14,042 nt of DNA from Alphaproteobacteria bacterium (GTDB taxonomy: Bacteria; Pseudomonadota; Alphaproteobacteria; UBA828): the NCBI GenBank assembly GCA_030604165.1, contig JAUVWK010000030.1:1-14042 (forward strand). Reading direction: 5' to 3'. Within the stretch, counting starts at the first letter, position 1, and each line of letters begins with the position of its first letter. The notes beneath the pieces were generated by a model. That model saw only the letters and a program-made list of their open reading frames with translations. It made no database searches and was not told the origin of the DNA. Made by a program: the position numbers and the translations under genes. Positions 7,805-14,042 of this stretch are shown here, piece after piece.

Positions 7805-8878
7805 ATGACTAGAGTCAAAACGATGGTCGCGCTCGCGGCCGCACTCGGATTGGCCGCGGTGGTCGCCACCGGCGCGCGCGCCGAGGATCAGAAACAATGG
7901 TGGCCGTTCTCGGCCGAAGACTGGAGTACAGGAAGCGCGCAGGCGATCGACTATGTTCCACTCCAAGAAAAAGCGTCGAAAAAGTGGCATTTGTGCGCCG
8001 TGGTGCCGCACCTGAAGGATAGTTGGTGGGTCGCCATCAATTATGGCGAGGTTATGGAGGCCCGGCGTCTCGGCGTCAAGCTCACGGTCTTCCAGGCCGG
8101 CGGCTACACCGAGCTGAACAAGCAGATTTCCCAGTATGACGACTGTGTCGCGCTGGGCGTCGACGCGATCTTGTCGTCGGTGATCTCCGAGGAAGGCTTG
8201 AACCGCAAGATCGAGGAAGGCCGCGACAAGGGGATCATCCAGGTCAGCGTCGGCAATCCCGTCTATCACGGTCCGGTTCATGGCAAGGTGTTCGCCGATC
8301 AGGAACTGATGGGATACATCTCCGGCAAGGCCATGGTCGATTATTACAGCAGTCGCGACGCCGTCCGCGCGGTCGCGTTCCCGGGCCCGCAAGGCTCCGG
8401 CTGGGCCGAATCCTTCGACCAGGGTTTTCAGAAGGCCATCGAGGGCAGCAACATCGATCTGCTGGAATCGAAATATGGCGATACGGGCAAGAGCGTGCAG
8501 ATGAAACTGGTCGAGGACTCCCTGCAGGCCTATGACGAGATCGACCTGCTCTGGGGTGTCGCGGTAATGGCCGAGGTCGCGCCCGGCGCGATCGAAGAGG
8601 CCGGGCTCGCCGACCGGATCAAAGTGATGGCGACCTATGCCAATCAGGGCATGCTCGACGCCGTGACCAAGGGAGATGTGCTCGGGGCGGTAACTCAGTC
8701 GCCCGTAACCGAGGGCCGCATCGGCGTGGATCTCGCCGTCCGGATTCTGGAGGGCAAGGAGTTCATGAAAGAGGTGCATCCGGTGCCCGTGCCGATCACG
8801 CAGGAGAATATCAAGTCTCTGGATCTGACGCGGGCGTTTGCGCCGCGGGACTATCAGCCGGTCTACTCGGTGGACTGA
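7805..8878 (+). CDS. TorT-like periplasmic substrate-binding protein of an ABC importer
   Basis: A 357-residue periplasmic binding protein of the ribose/LacI-like type I fold. A Sec signal peptide is clear: positive start (TRVK), hydrophobic core at 8-22 and cleavage after ARA26. The mature part resembles E. coli TorT, the TMAO-sensing protein of the TorS/TorR system: WHLCAVVPHLKDSWWVAINYG at 61-81 corresponds to WKLCALYPSLKDSYWLSLNYG (from memory), followed by the shared GV.L.V..AGGY at 90-101, GPQGSGW at 194-200 and a C-terminal F.P....PVY. Despite this, the neighbours are an ATPase and two permeases, so it most likely delivers a ligand to an importer. The ligand is unknown; TMAO-like ligands, small N-compounds or sugars are all possible. 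No torS, torR or torA is in the window. The downstream ATPase begins about 20 bp later, after or across a strong hairpin. Confidence 0.88.
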   Translation: MTRVKTMVALAAALGLAAVVATGARAEDQKQWWPFSAEDWSTGSAQAIDYVPLQEKASKKWHLCAVVPHLKDSWWVAINYGEVMEARRLGVKLTVFQAGGYTELNKQISQYDDCVALGVDAILSSVISEEGLNRKIEEGRDKGIIQVSVGNPVYHGPVHGKVFADQELMGYISGKAMVDYYSSRDAVRAVAFPGPQGSGWAESFDQGFQKAIEGSNIDLLESKYGDTGKSVQMKLVEDSLQAYDEIDLLWGVAVMAEVAPGAIEEAGLADRIKVMATYANQGMLDAVTKGDVLGAVTQSPVTEGRIGVDLAVRILEGKEFMKEVHPVPVPITQENIKSLDLTRAFAPRDYQPVYSVD

Positions 8879-8898
8879 TCGCTCCATCGCCGCGTCCG

Positions 8899-10494
8899 AT
8901 GGCTGAGACGCGATCGGCAGAGCGTGCACACGATGCGCCGGGCACCGCTGTGGTGCCCGGCGCATCCCCATTGCTCCTGGATCTCAAGGGCATCACCAAG
9001 CGCTTCCCCGGCGTGGTGGCCTTGGACAGCGTCGATTTCGAGCTGCGCCGGGGCGAGGTGCATGTCTTGTTCGGCGAAAACGGAGCCGGCAAGTCCACGC
9101 TCACCAATATTGTCGCCGGCACCTATCCGGCCGATCAGGGTCGCATCATCTTCGACGGCCGGCAGATTTCTCACCTGACCCCGCATCAGGCGCGCCTGGC
9201 CGGCATCAGCCCCGTGTTCCAGGAGTTCAGCCTAGCGCCTGATCTGACGGTCGAAGAAAACTTGTTCCTTGGGCGCGAGCACGCAGCGTGGGGCGTTCTG
9301 CACAAGCGCGAGATGCGCGCGAAGGCGCGCGCAGTGCTCGGCGACCTCGGCTTCGACCTGCGCGCCAACGCCCGCGTGGGCGGGCTGATGCGCGCTCAGC
9401 AGCAGATGACCGAAATCGCCAAGGCGCTGCTGCAAGACGTCAAGCTGCTCATTCTTGACGAGCCGACCGCCTCGCTCACCGAGCACGAGACGGAAAGGCT
9501 GTTCGCGCTGATCGACCGACTCAAGCGCGAGGGCGTCGGTATCATCTACGTGTCGCATCGCATCGGCGAGATCAAGCGCGTCGGCGACCGCGTCACCGTG
9601 CTGCGGGACGGCAAGAAAATCGGCACGGTCGATGCCGCGGCGATCGAGGAGATCCAGCTCGTCGAAATGATGACCGGGCGCAAGATCGACGTACTGTTTC
9701 CGACCATCGACTGCAAGCCGGGTCCGGTGCTCATCGAAGCGAGCCATTTGAGCACCGCGGACGGCCGCCTGGTCGATGTGAGCTTTACCGTGCGGGCCGG
9801 CGAGATCGTTGGCGTGGCGGGTCTGGTGGGCTGCGGCAAGTCAGAGCTCGCGCGGGCCGTGTTCGGCCTGGAAAAGCTCTCCGCCGGCGAGATCACGATT
9901 GAAGGTGCGCCTGTTCGCCGCCCCAAACCGTCCACCATGCTCAAGCGCGGCGTCTGCTATTTCCCCTCCGATCGGGTCGCCGAGGGCCTGGCGCTGCCGC
10001 GGCCGCTTCGCGAGAACGTCTCCGTTGCCGCGCTCGATCTGCCAAATTTTACTCGGCTGCGCTTCATTCGCCGTGCTCGAGAGCGGGCCGAGGTCAAAGC
10101 GATCGTCGAAACGCTACGGATTCGGCCGCCGCAAATCGAGCGGCCCGTGGATTTTCTCTCGGGCGGCAATCGCCAGAAGGTCATGCTCGCGCGCGGCTTG
10201 ACCCGCGAGATTCGCATGTTCCTGTTCGATGAACCGACGGTCGGCATCGACGTCGGCGCGAAGACCGAAGTCTACCAGTTTATGAAGGAGCTCGCCGAGG
10301 GTGGCTCCGCGGTTCTTTTGATATCGTCCGAGCTGCCCGAGGTGTTGAACCTCTCGCACCGGGTCTACGTGATGCACCGCGGCCGCGTGGTAACGGAACT
10401 CAGCGGCGCGGAGATCACCGAGCAAGCCGTGCTGTCCTTGTTTTTCGACAAAAAGGGTTTTGGCGGCGGCGCGAAGCCCGCCGCGAGCGCCTGA
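8899..10494 (+). CDS. Double-domain ABC importer ATPase (RbsA/XylG type)
   Basis: A 531-residue fused ATPase that energises uptake at the inner membrane. Domain 1 (about 25-265): Walker A GENGAGKST 59-67, a degenerate signature LMRAQQQM 163-170, Walker B LLILDEPTAS 183-192 and switch His220. Domain 2 (about 278-518): Walker A GLVGCGKSE 308-316, signature LSGGNRQ 420-426 and Walker B FLFDEPTVGID 441-451. Degenerate sites are normal in this class, but domain 2 keeps the Walker Lys that RbsA-type proteins often replace by Arg. The start is uncertain. ATG 8899 has no ribosome site and its first 24 residues are low-complexity and contain a palindromic DNA hairpin (8932-8966). TTG 8971 would give 507 residues starting MLLDLKGITKRFPG, like typical RbsA proteins (about 500). 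Permease genes follow after 13 bp. Confidence 0.95.
   Translation: MAETRSAERAHDAPGTAVVPGASPLLLDLKGITKRFPGVVALDSVDFELRRGEVHVLFGENGAGKSTLTNIVAGTYPADQGRIIFDGRQISHLTPHQARLAGISPVFQEFSLAPDLTVEENLFLGREHAAWGVLHKREMRAKARAVLGDLGFDLRANARVGGLMRAQQQMTEIAKALLQDVKLLILDEPTASLTEHETERLFALIDRLKREGVGIIYVSHRIGEIKRVGDRVTVLRDGKKIGTVDAAAIEEIQLVEMMTGRKIDVLFPTIDCKPGPVLIEASHLSTADGRLVDVSFTVRAGEIVGVAGLVGCGKSELARAVFGLEKLSAGEITIEGAPVRRPKPSTMLKRGVCYFPSDRVAEGLALPRPLRENVSVAALDLPNFTRLRFIRRARERAEVKAIVETLRIRPPQIERPVDFLSGGNRQKVMLARGLTREIRMFLFDEPTVGIDVGAKTEVYQFMKELAEGGSAVLLISSELPEVLNLSHRVYVMHRGRVVTELSGAEITEQAVLSLFFDKKGFGGGAKPAASA
8932..8966. promoter_or_regulatory. Perfect 15-bp inverted repeat (hairpin) at the binding-protein/ATPase junction
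   Basis: GATGCGCCGGGCACC (8932-8946) and GGTGCCCGGCGCATC (8952-8966) pair perfectly around the 5-base loop GCTGT. There is no T-run after it, so it is not a classic intrinsic terminator. Such hairpins after binding-protein genes often stabilise the upstream mRNA and lower expression of the ATPase/permease genes; that role is inferred. It lies inside the ATPase gene if translation begins at 8899, and just before it if TTG 8971 is used. Confidence 0.8.
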
Positions 10495-10507
10495 CCAAGG
10501 GAATCAC

Positions 10508-11518
10508 ATGGTCCAGAGTCAGGTCGATAGGCCGCTCGAAAGCCCGCTCTGGCGCCGGGTCGTACAGCGGTCGTTGTCATTCGGCGTGTTGCCGATTCTG
10601 CTGCTCGCCTTGTTCCTTTTCTTCGGACTCTATGAGCCGAAGTTCTGGCGCGCGGCCAATCTGATCAACGTCTTGAGAAACTCCTCCTACCTGATGATCA
10701 TCTCGTCTGGCCAGATGCTGGTGCTGATCATCGGTGGCTTCGACCTCTCGGTCGGCGCGGTGGTGGCGCTCACCAGCGTCGCCGCCGCGTTGACCATGGC
10801 GAGCCTCTACGTCTCGATGCCCGAGTCCGCCTACCTAGTCATCGTGATCGGCGTCGTGGTGGCGCTCGTGGTCGGGTCCTTGGTCGGCGTCGTCAACGGA
10901 CTCACAGTCGCCATCCTCAAGGTCAACCCGTTCATGGTCACGCTCGGCACCATGTCGATCGCGTTCGGCATCGCGCTTTACACCACCACTGGCGTGCCGG
11001 TGTACGGCATGCCTGATGAGTTCACCCGCGAGTTCGGCCGGCTCAGATGGTTCAACCTGCCGGTCTCGATCTACCTCACCGCCGGCATCCTGCTGGTGCT
11101 TTGGTGGGTGATGAACTGGACCAAGCTCGGGCGCTATATCTACGCCATCGGCGGTAATATCCACGCCGCGCGCGTCTCGGGCATTCCGACACTCGTCTAC
11201 ATCGTGGCCACCTACACCATGTGCTCGTTTCTCGCTGCGGTGACCGGGGTGTTGCTGACGGCGCGGGTCGGCTCGGGCGAGGCCACGCTGGGGCCGACGC
11301 TCATGTTAGAGAGCATCGCCGCGGCCGTGATCGGGGGCGTCAGCCTGCGCGGCGGGGTCGGGCGCATCGAGTTGGTGGCGCTCGGCGCGCTGTTTCTGGC
11401 ACTCGTCACCAACGGCATGAACCTGATCCGGGTGGATAGCAAGATCCAGACCATCGTGGTCGGCGCGGTTTTGATCCTCGCCGTTGGGCTGGATCGGCTG
11501 AAGCTCGCAAGGCGGTAG
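10508..11518 (+). CDS. ABC importer permease 1 (RbsC/BPD_transp_2 family)
   Basis: A 336-residue inner-membrane permease with about eight to ten hydrophobic segments, including roughly 22-42, 58-78, 84-102, 108-135, 140-160, 185-203, 230-252, 265-282 and 288-328. Family motifs are GGFDLSVG at 76-83, the ATPase-contacting loop IGGNIHAARVSGI at 214-226 and SIAAAVIGGVSLRGG at 269-283. It is 32-45% longer at no point than normal; its length is typical (RbsC is about 320). ATG 10508 is preferred over the in-frame upstream start at 10460 because AAGGG lies 6 bases before it and because it avoids overlap with the ATPase. It is a paralogue of the next gene, with which it probably forms a heterodimeric channel. 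The ligand is the same unknown compound as for the binding protein. Confidence 0.94.
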   Translation: MVQSQVDRPLESPLWRRVVQRSLSFGVLPILLLALFLFFGLYEPKFWRAANLINVLRNSSYLMIISSGQMLVLIIGGFDLSVGAVVALTSVAAALTMASLYVSMPESAYLVIVIGVVVALVVGSLVGVVNGLTVAILKVNPFMVTLGTMSIAFGIALYTTTGVPVYGMPDEFTREFGRLRWFNLPVSIYLTAGILLVLWWVMNWTKLGRYIYAIGGNIHAARVSGIPTLVYIVATYTMCSFLAAVTGVLLTARVGSGEATLGPTLMLESIAAAVIGGVSLRGGVGRIELVALGALFLALVTNGMNLIRVDSKIQTIVVGAVLILAVGLDRLKLARR

Positions 11519-11520
11519 CC

Positions 11521-12534
11521 GTGACCCTACGCACCATGGGCGGCGCAGCGGCACGCCGAGGCATCGTCCGTCTCGGCCTGGCCTTCATGGTTTCCTATGG
11601 CGCCCTGCCGATCATCATTGCCCTGATGTATCTCGGCTTCGGCTTGGTCGAGCCTCGTTTCCATTCGGGCGACAACGCGATCAATATCCTCAAGCAGGCG
11701 AGCTACCTGGCGATCCTTGCGACCGGCCAGATGCTTGCGCTCTTGACCCGCGGGTTCGATCTTTCAATCGGTCAAATGACCTCGATGGTCAGCGTTGCGA
11801 GCGCGCTGGTGATGATGGGCGTGCTAGCGCGCAACCCCGACGCGGTGGTGCTCGCCATTCTCGCGGCATGTGCCGTGGGACTCGCCGCCGGGCTTGCAAC
11901 CGGCGCGGTCAACGGCCTCTGCGTCGCCGTGTTCCGCATCAATCCGTTCGTGGTCACACTCGGCATGCAGGGTATCGCCATGGGCTTCGCGACGACGATT
12001 TCCGATGGCTTCCCAGTGTTCAACCTGCCCATCGAATTCACCGAGGTGTTCAGCCGTTCGAGTTGGCTGGGCATCCCGGCACCGGTGGCCGTGTGCATTA
12101 TCGTGCTCGCGGTCGCCTATATTGTGCTCAATCACAGCGTGCTCGGCCGCAGCTGGTATATCCTCGGCGGCAATCCGCGGGCGGCGCATATCGCGGGGCT
12201 TTCCAGCCGAGTGCACTTGGTCTCGGCCTATGTGATGTGTTCGCTGTTCGTTGCCGTCGGGGCCCTGCTGCTGACTGCGCGCACGGGCTCGGGCGAGCCC
12301 AATCTTGGCGGTGGCCTGATGCTACAAAGTATCGCCGCGGCGGTGATTGGCGGCGTTTCGCTGCGTGGCGGGGAGGGGCGCGTCATTCATGTCGTCTACG
12401 GCGCTCTGTTCGTGACTATCCTGTCGATCGGCATGAACTTCGTGCGTATCGACGGCTATATCCAGCAGATCGTGCTCGGTGTGGTTGTCGTCGCCGCGGT
12501 CTATCTGGACCTGTTGCGCACCCGAATTCGCTAA
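11521..12534 (+). CDS. ABC importer permease 2 (RbsC/BPD_transp_2 family)
   Basis: A 337-residue inner-membrane permease, colinear with permease 1: RGFDLSIG at 77-84 matches GGFDLSVG, LGGNPRAAHIAGL at 215-227 matches the ATPase-contacting loop, and SIAAAVIGGVSLRGGEG at 270-286 is nearly identical. Hydrophobic segments follow the same order. GTG 11521 starts 2 bases after the permease 1 stop with AGGCGG just upstream; ATG 11536 is an alternative giving 332 residues. The tight spacing indicates translational coupling. The two paralogues differ throughout, so they are ancient duplicates, most simply a heterodimeric pair. No clear terminator was found after it; a T6 run at 12557-12562 has only a weak stem before it. 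Confidence 0.94.
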   Translation: MTLRTMGGAAARRGIVRLGLAFMVSYGALPIIIALMYLGFGLVEPRFHSGDNAINILKQASYLAILATGQMLALLTRGFDLSIGQMTSMVSVASALVMMGVLARNPDAVVLAILAACAVGLAAGLATGAVNGLCVAVFRINPFVVTLGMQGIAMGFATTISDGFPVFNLPIEFTEVFSRSSWLGIPAPVAVCIIVLAVAYIVLNHSVLGRSWYILGGNPRAAHIAGLSSRVHLVSAYVMCSLFVAVGALLLTARTGSGEPNLGGGLMLQSIAAAVIGGVSLRGGEGRVIHVVYGALFVTILSIGMNFVRIDGYIQQIVLGVVVVAAVYLDLLRTRIR

Positions 12535-12593
12535 CCAGCATCGCGGGCCCTAAGCGTTTTTTCAACAGAACGAAGACACGAGCGTAGCGAGGT

Positions 12594-13040
12594 TTGCATC
12601 CCCCGTCGTCGCACTTATTGACGTGTATCAACCGCGCGCTAATGCGGTATCCATTCGAATGGCGCCGGCCCACTCCCTCTCTCGGCCACCCATGGCAGTG
12701 TACGGTTGGGCTGGCCGGGAGTTACTCTCGGCTCATGGAGTCCGACGAAACTGGAACTCTCGCGCGCCTTCAATCCCTTCTAACTGAATTCATAGAACCA
12801 AAAATCTCTGAGCATCGAGGTCGTGTCGTCAAGCTCATGGGCGATGGCGCGCTGGTCGAATTTGCCAGCGTCATCGAAGCAGTCCAGTGCGCCTCCGATA
12901 TTCAACCTGCATCCGTGCCGGCCTCGGTCCAGTGCGTCCCACCCGTAAGCATCGCGCAAAAGGCACACATGCGTCGCTCCTTTCCGACCGCGCATGGTAA
13001 CACCCCGCGCGGCGCCCACGGAACGGCTGCGCCGATTTAG
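12594..13040 (+). pseudogene. Remnant of a class III adenylate cyclase (N-terminal catalytic fragment)
   Basis: The frame opens for 148 codons, but only about 12702-12905 resembles a protein: YSRLMESDETGTLARL, then EPKISEHRGRVVKLMGDGALVEF and VIEAVQCASDIQ, the start of the catalytic domain in rhizobial cyclases that continue into TolB/TPR-like regions. The first metal-binding motif, normally ADVVGYSRLM, is altered to GLAGSYSRLM, so the first aspartate is missing, while the second (MGDGA) remains. Homology stops at about 12905 and the rest of the domain and C-terminus are absent; residues before 12702 look unrelated. It cannot be an active cyclase. An expressed fragment from ATG 12735 is possible but unlikely. 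It is unrelated to the intact cyclase at the left end, which belongs to a different subtype. It marks a recombination scar between the importer operon and the Mo-hydroxylase genes. Confidence 0.72.
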
Positions 13041-13075
13041 CGCACTTGCCGTGAACGGCGCCGGCCCGGCCTCGC

Positions 13076-13576
13076 TCAGGCCTGGGCGCCTTCCTTCAGC
13101 GATTCGGCCTTCAGCGATTTGGCCGCCGCCTGGATCGACGTGACGATGAAATGGTAGCCCGTGCAGCGGCAGAGGTTGCCCGCGATACCGTGGCGGATCT
13201 CCTCCTCCGTGGGGTCGGGATTGCGCTGCAAGAGCTGCAGCGCCGAGAGCACCATGCCGGGCGTGCAATAGCCGCATTGCAGGCCCTGGTTCGCGGCGAA
13301 CGCCTCCTGGATCGGGTGCAGCGCCGCGGCGCTGGTGCTGAGACCCTCGATCGTGGTGACCGACTGCCCGTCGGCGTCGGCGGCGAGCACCGAGCACGAC
13401 TTCGTGGTCCGCTCGTTCAGCATCACCGTGCAGGCGCCGCAAGTTCCGGTGCCGCAGCCGATATGCGTCCCGGTGAGACGAAGGTGCTCGCGCAGCATGT
13501 CGGCCAGGACCATGCGCGTGTCGACCTCGACCCGGTGGCTCTTGCCGTTGACCGTAAGCTCAATCGATTTTTTCAT
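13076..13576 (-). CDS. Molybdenum hydroxylase [2Fe-2S] small subunit (CoxS/XdhC-type)
   Basis: A 166-residue electron-transfer subunit of a xanthine dehydrogenase/CO dehydrogenase/aldehyde oxidase family enzyme, carrying electrons from the Mo site to FAD in the cytoplasm. The N-terminal plant-type ferredoxin cluster uses C41, C46, C49 and C61 (IGCGTGTCGACTV). The C-terminal four-helix domain holds the second cluster with C101, C104, C136 and C138 (QCGYCTPG, NLCRCTGY). All eight ligands are present and the length is standard. ATG 13576 is chosen because AAAGGGA lies a few bases upstream and the product starts at MKKSIELTVNG; the frame stays open upstream only as Arg/Pro-rich non-coding sequence. 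It follows the FAD subunit by 22 bp in one operon. No large Mo-binding subunit lies downstream, so it must be upstream or elsewhere. The substrate cannot be assigned. Confidence 0.95.
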   Translation of the reverse strand: MKKSIELTVNGKSHRVEVDTRMVLADMLREHLRLTGTHIGCGTGTCGACTVMLNERTTKSCSVLAADADGQSVTTIEGLSTSAAALHPIQEAFAANQGLQCGYCTPGMVLSALQLLQRNPDPTEEEIRHGIAGNLCRCTGYHFIVTSIQAAAKSLKAESLKEGAQA

Positions 13577-13598
13577 TGCTGATCCCTTTGCGGTCCGG

Positions 13599-14042
13599 CT
13601 ATCGGGCGCCTGCCGCGGCGGTGCGCAGCGCGCGGCAGGCGAACACACGCGCCATCTCGCGGCGATAGTCGGCGTCGCCGCTAAGGTCGTTGGGGGCGTC
13701 GGCCGCGGCTTGGTGGGCCGCCGCGCCAATCGCGACCAAGGCCGCGTCGTCGAGGCCGCCTTGGAGATGGCCGCCGACATCGACCAGCACCGGGCCCGGG
13801 CCGACGCCGCCCAGCCCGACCCGTGCCGCCCGCCGGCCGGGCTCGACCACGGCCGCGGCGATCACGATCGCGTAGTTGCCCTCGACCCGGAGCAAGCGCT
13901 GATAGGAGGTGCCGGTACCGGCGGCGAGCTTCGGAATCGCGACCTCGGTCAGCACTTCGTTGGGCTCGAGCGCGGTCGTCATCAGGCCCCGGAAGAAATC
14001 CTTGGCCGCCACGGTGCGCTCGCCGCCCGCGCTCTGAAGCCG
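13599..14042 (-). CDS. Molybdenum hydroxylase FAD-binding medium subunit (CoxM type), C-terminal part
   Basis: The last 147 residues of the FAD subunit; the gene continues past the right end of the window, so the N-terminal FAD-binding domain is not seen. The visible part starts RLQSAGGERTVAAKDFF, continues with ALEPNEVLTEVAIP and SYQRLLRVEGNYAIVIAAAVV and ends with YRREMARVFACRALRTA, the pattern of the CO-dehydrogenase flavoprotein C-terminal domain. The GTG at 14012 is an internal valine, not a start. It lies upstream of the [2Fe-2S] subunit gene with a 22-bp gap, so the order is medium then small. Partner of the small subunit and of a large subunit not in the window. Confidence 0.92.
   Translation of the reverse strand, partial: RLQSAGGERTVAAKDFFRGLMTTALEPNEVLTEVAIPKLAAGTGTSYQRLLRVEGNYAIVIAAAVVEPGRRAARVGLGGVGPGPVLVDVGGHLQGGLDDAALVAIGAAAHQAAADAPNDLSGDADYRREMARVFACRALRTAAAGAR

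Noticed and set aside
7596..7808. 70-codon plus frame overlapping the binding-protein start
   Set aside because: Arg/Glu-rich without a domain; it overlaps the strong ribosome site of the real gene. A leader peptide cannot be supported.
7661..8971. 436-codon minus-strand frame
   Set aside because: It is antisense to the binding-protein gene, whose signal peptide and TorT-like motifs are convincing; His/Arg/Asp-rich shadow of GC-rich codons.
12541..12565. T6 run after permease 2 as an intrinsic terminator
   Set aside because: The stem before it is only about three pairs, too weak to call.
11868..12587. 239-codon plus frame in another phase of permease 2
   Set aside because: Arg/Gly-rich shadow; permease 2 has clear family motifs.

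Overview
The window looks like a chromosomal segment of a GC-rich alphaproteobacterium, most likely of the Bradyrhizobium/Hyphomicrobiales type. This is inferred from the PAS-PAS class III cyclase, the small Lys/Ala/Glu-rich protein, the rhizobial-type cyclase remnant and copies of a dispersed element that, read on the minus strand, gives peptides starting like 'MSALGQ'. Such peptides are a familiar mis-annotated repeat in Bradyrhizobium-like genomes. No rRNA, tRNA, CRISPR array, transposase or replication origin was seen.

Layout. Positions 1-145 hold a degenerate copy of the dispersed repeat. The minus strand then carries three independent genes: a two-PAS class IIIb-type nucleotide cyclase (265-1935), a 68-residue charged, probably helical protein (2132-2338) and a cold-shock protein (2615-2824). 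A 619-bp gene-free stretch (2825-3443) carries a second, better copy of the repeat. On the plus strand follow hyuA-like (3444-5516) and hyuB-like (5555-7366) genes for an ATP-dependent hydantoinase/oxoprolinase. After a 438-bp gap comes a compact four-gene ABC importer operon (7805-12534): a TorT-family periplasmic binding protein, a double-domain RbsA-type ATPase and two non-identical RbsC-type permeases. A degraded N-terminal piece of a second class III cyclase lies at about 12702-12905. The right end (13076-14042, minus strand) holds the [2Fe-2S] subunit and the C-terminal part of the FAD subunit of a molybdenum hydroxylase (xanthine dehydrogenase/CO dehydrogenase family), which runs off the window.

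How the parts may work together. HyuAB enzymes open cyclic amides such as hydantoins, 5-oxoproline or N-methylhydantoin with ATP. Molybdenum hydroxylases oxidise N-heterocycles or aldehydes. The importer could bring in the substrate. A catabolic module for a cyclic-amide or N-heterocyclic compound is therefore a reasonable hypothesis, but the substrate cannot be read from sequence and no regulator is encoded in the window.

The most notable points are the pairing of a TorT-type receptor protein with a full ABC importer instead of TorS/TorR, a perfect 15-bp inverted repeat at the binding-protein/ATPase junction that also calls the ATPase start into question, and several copies of the dispersed repeat with paired stems.
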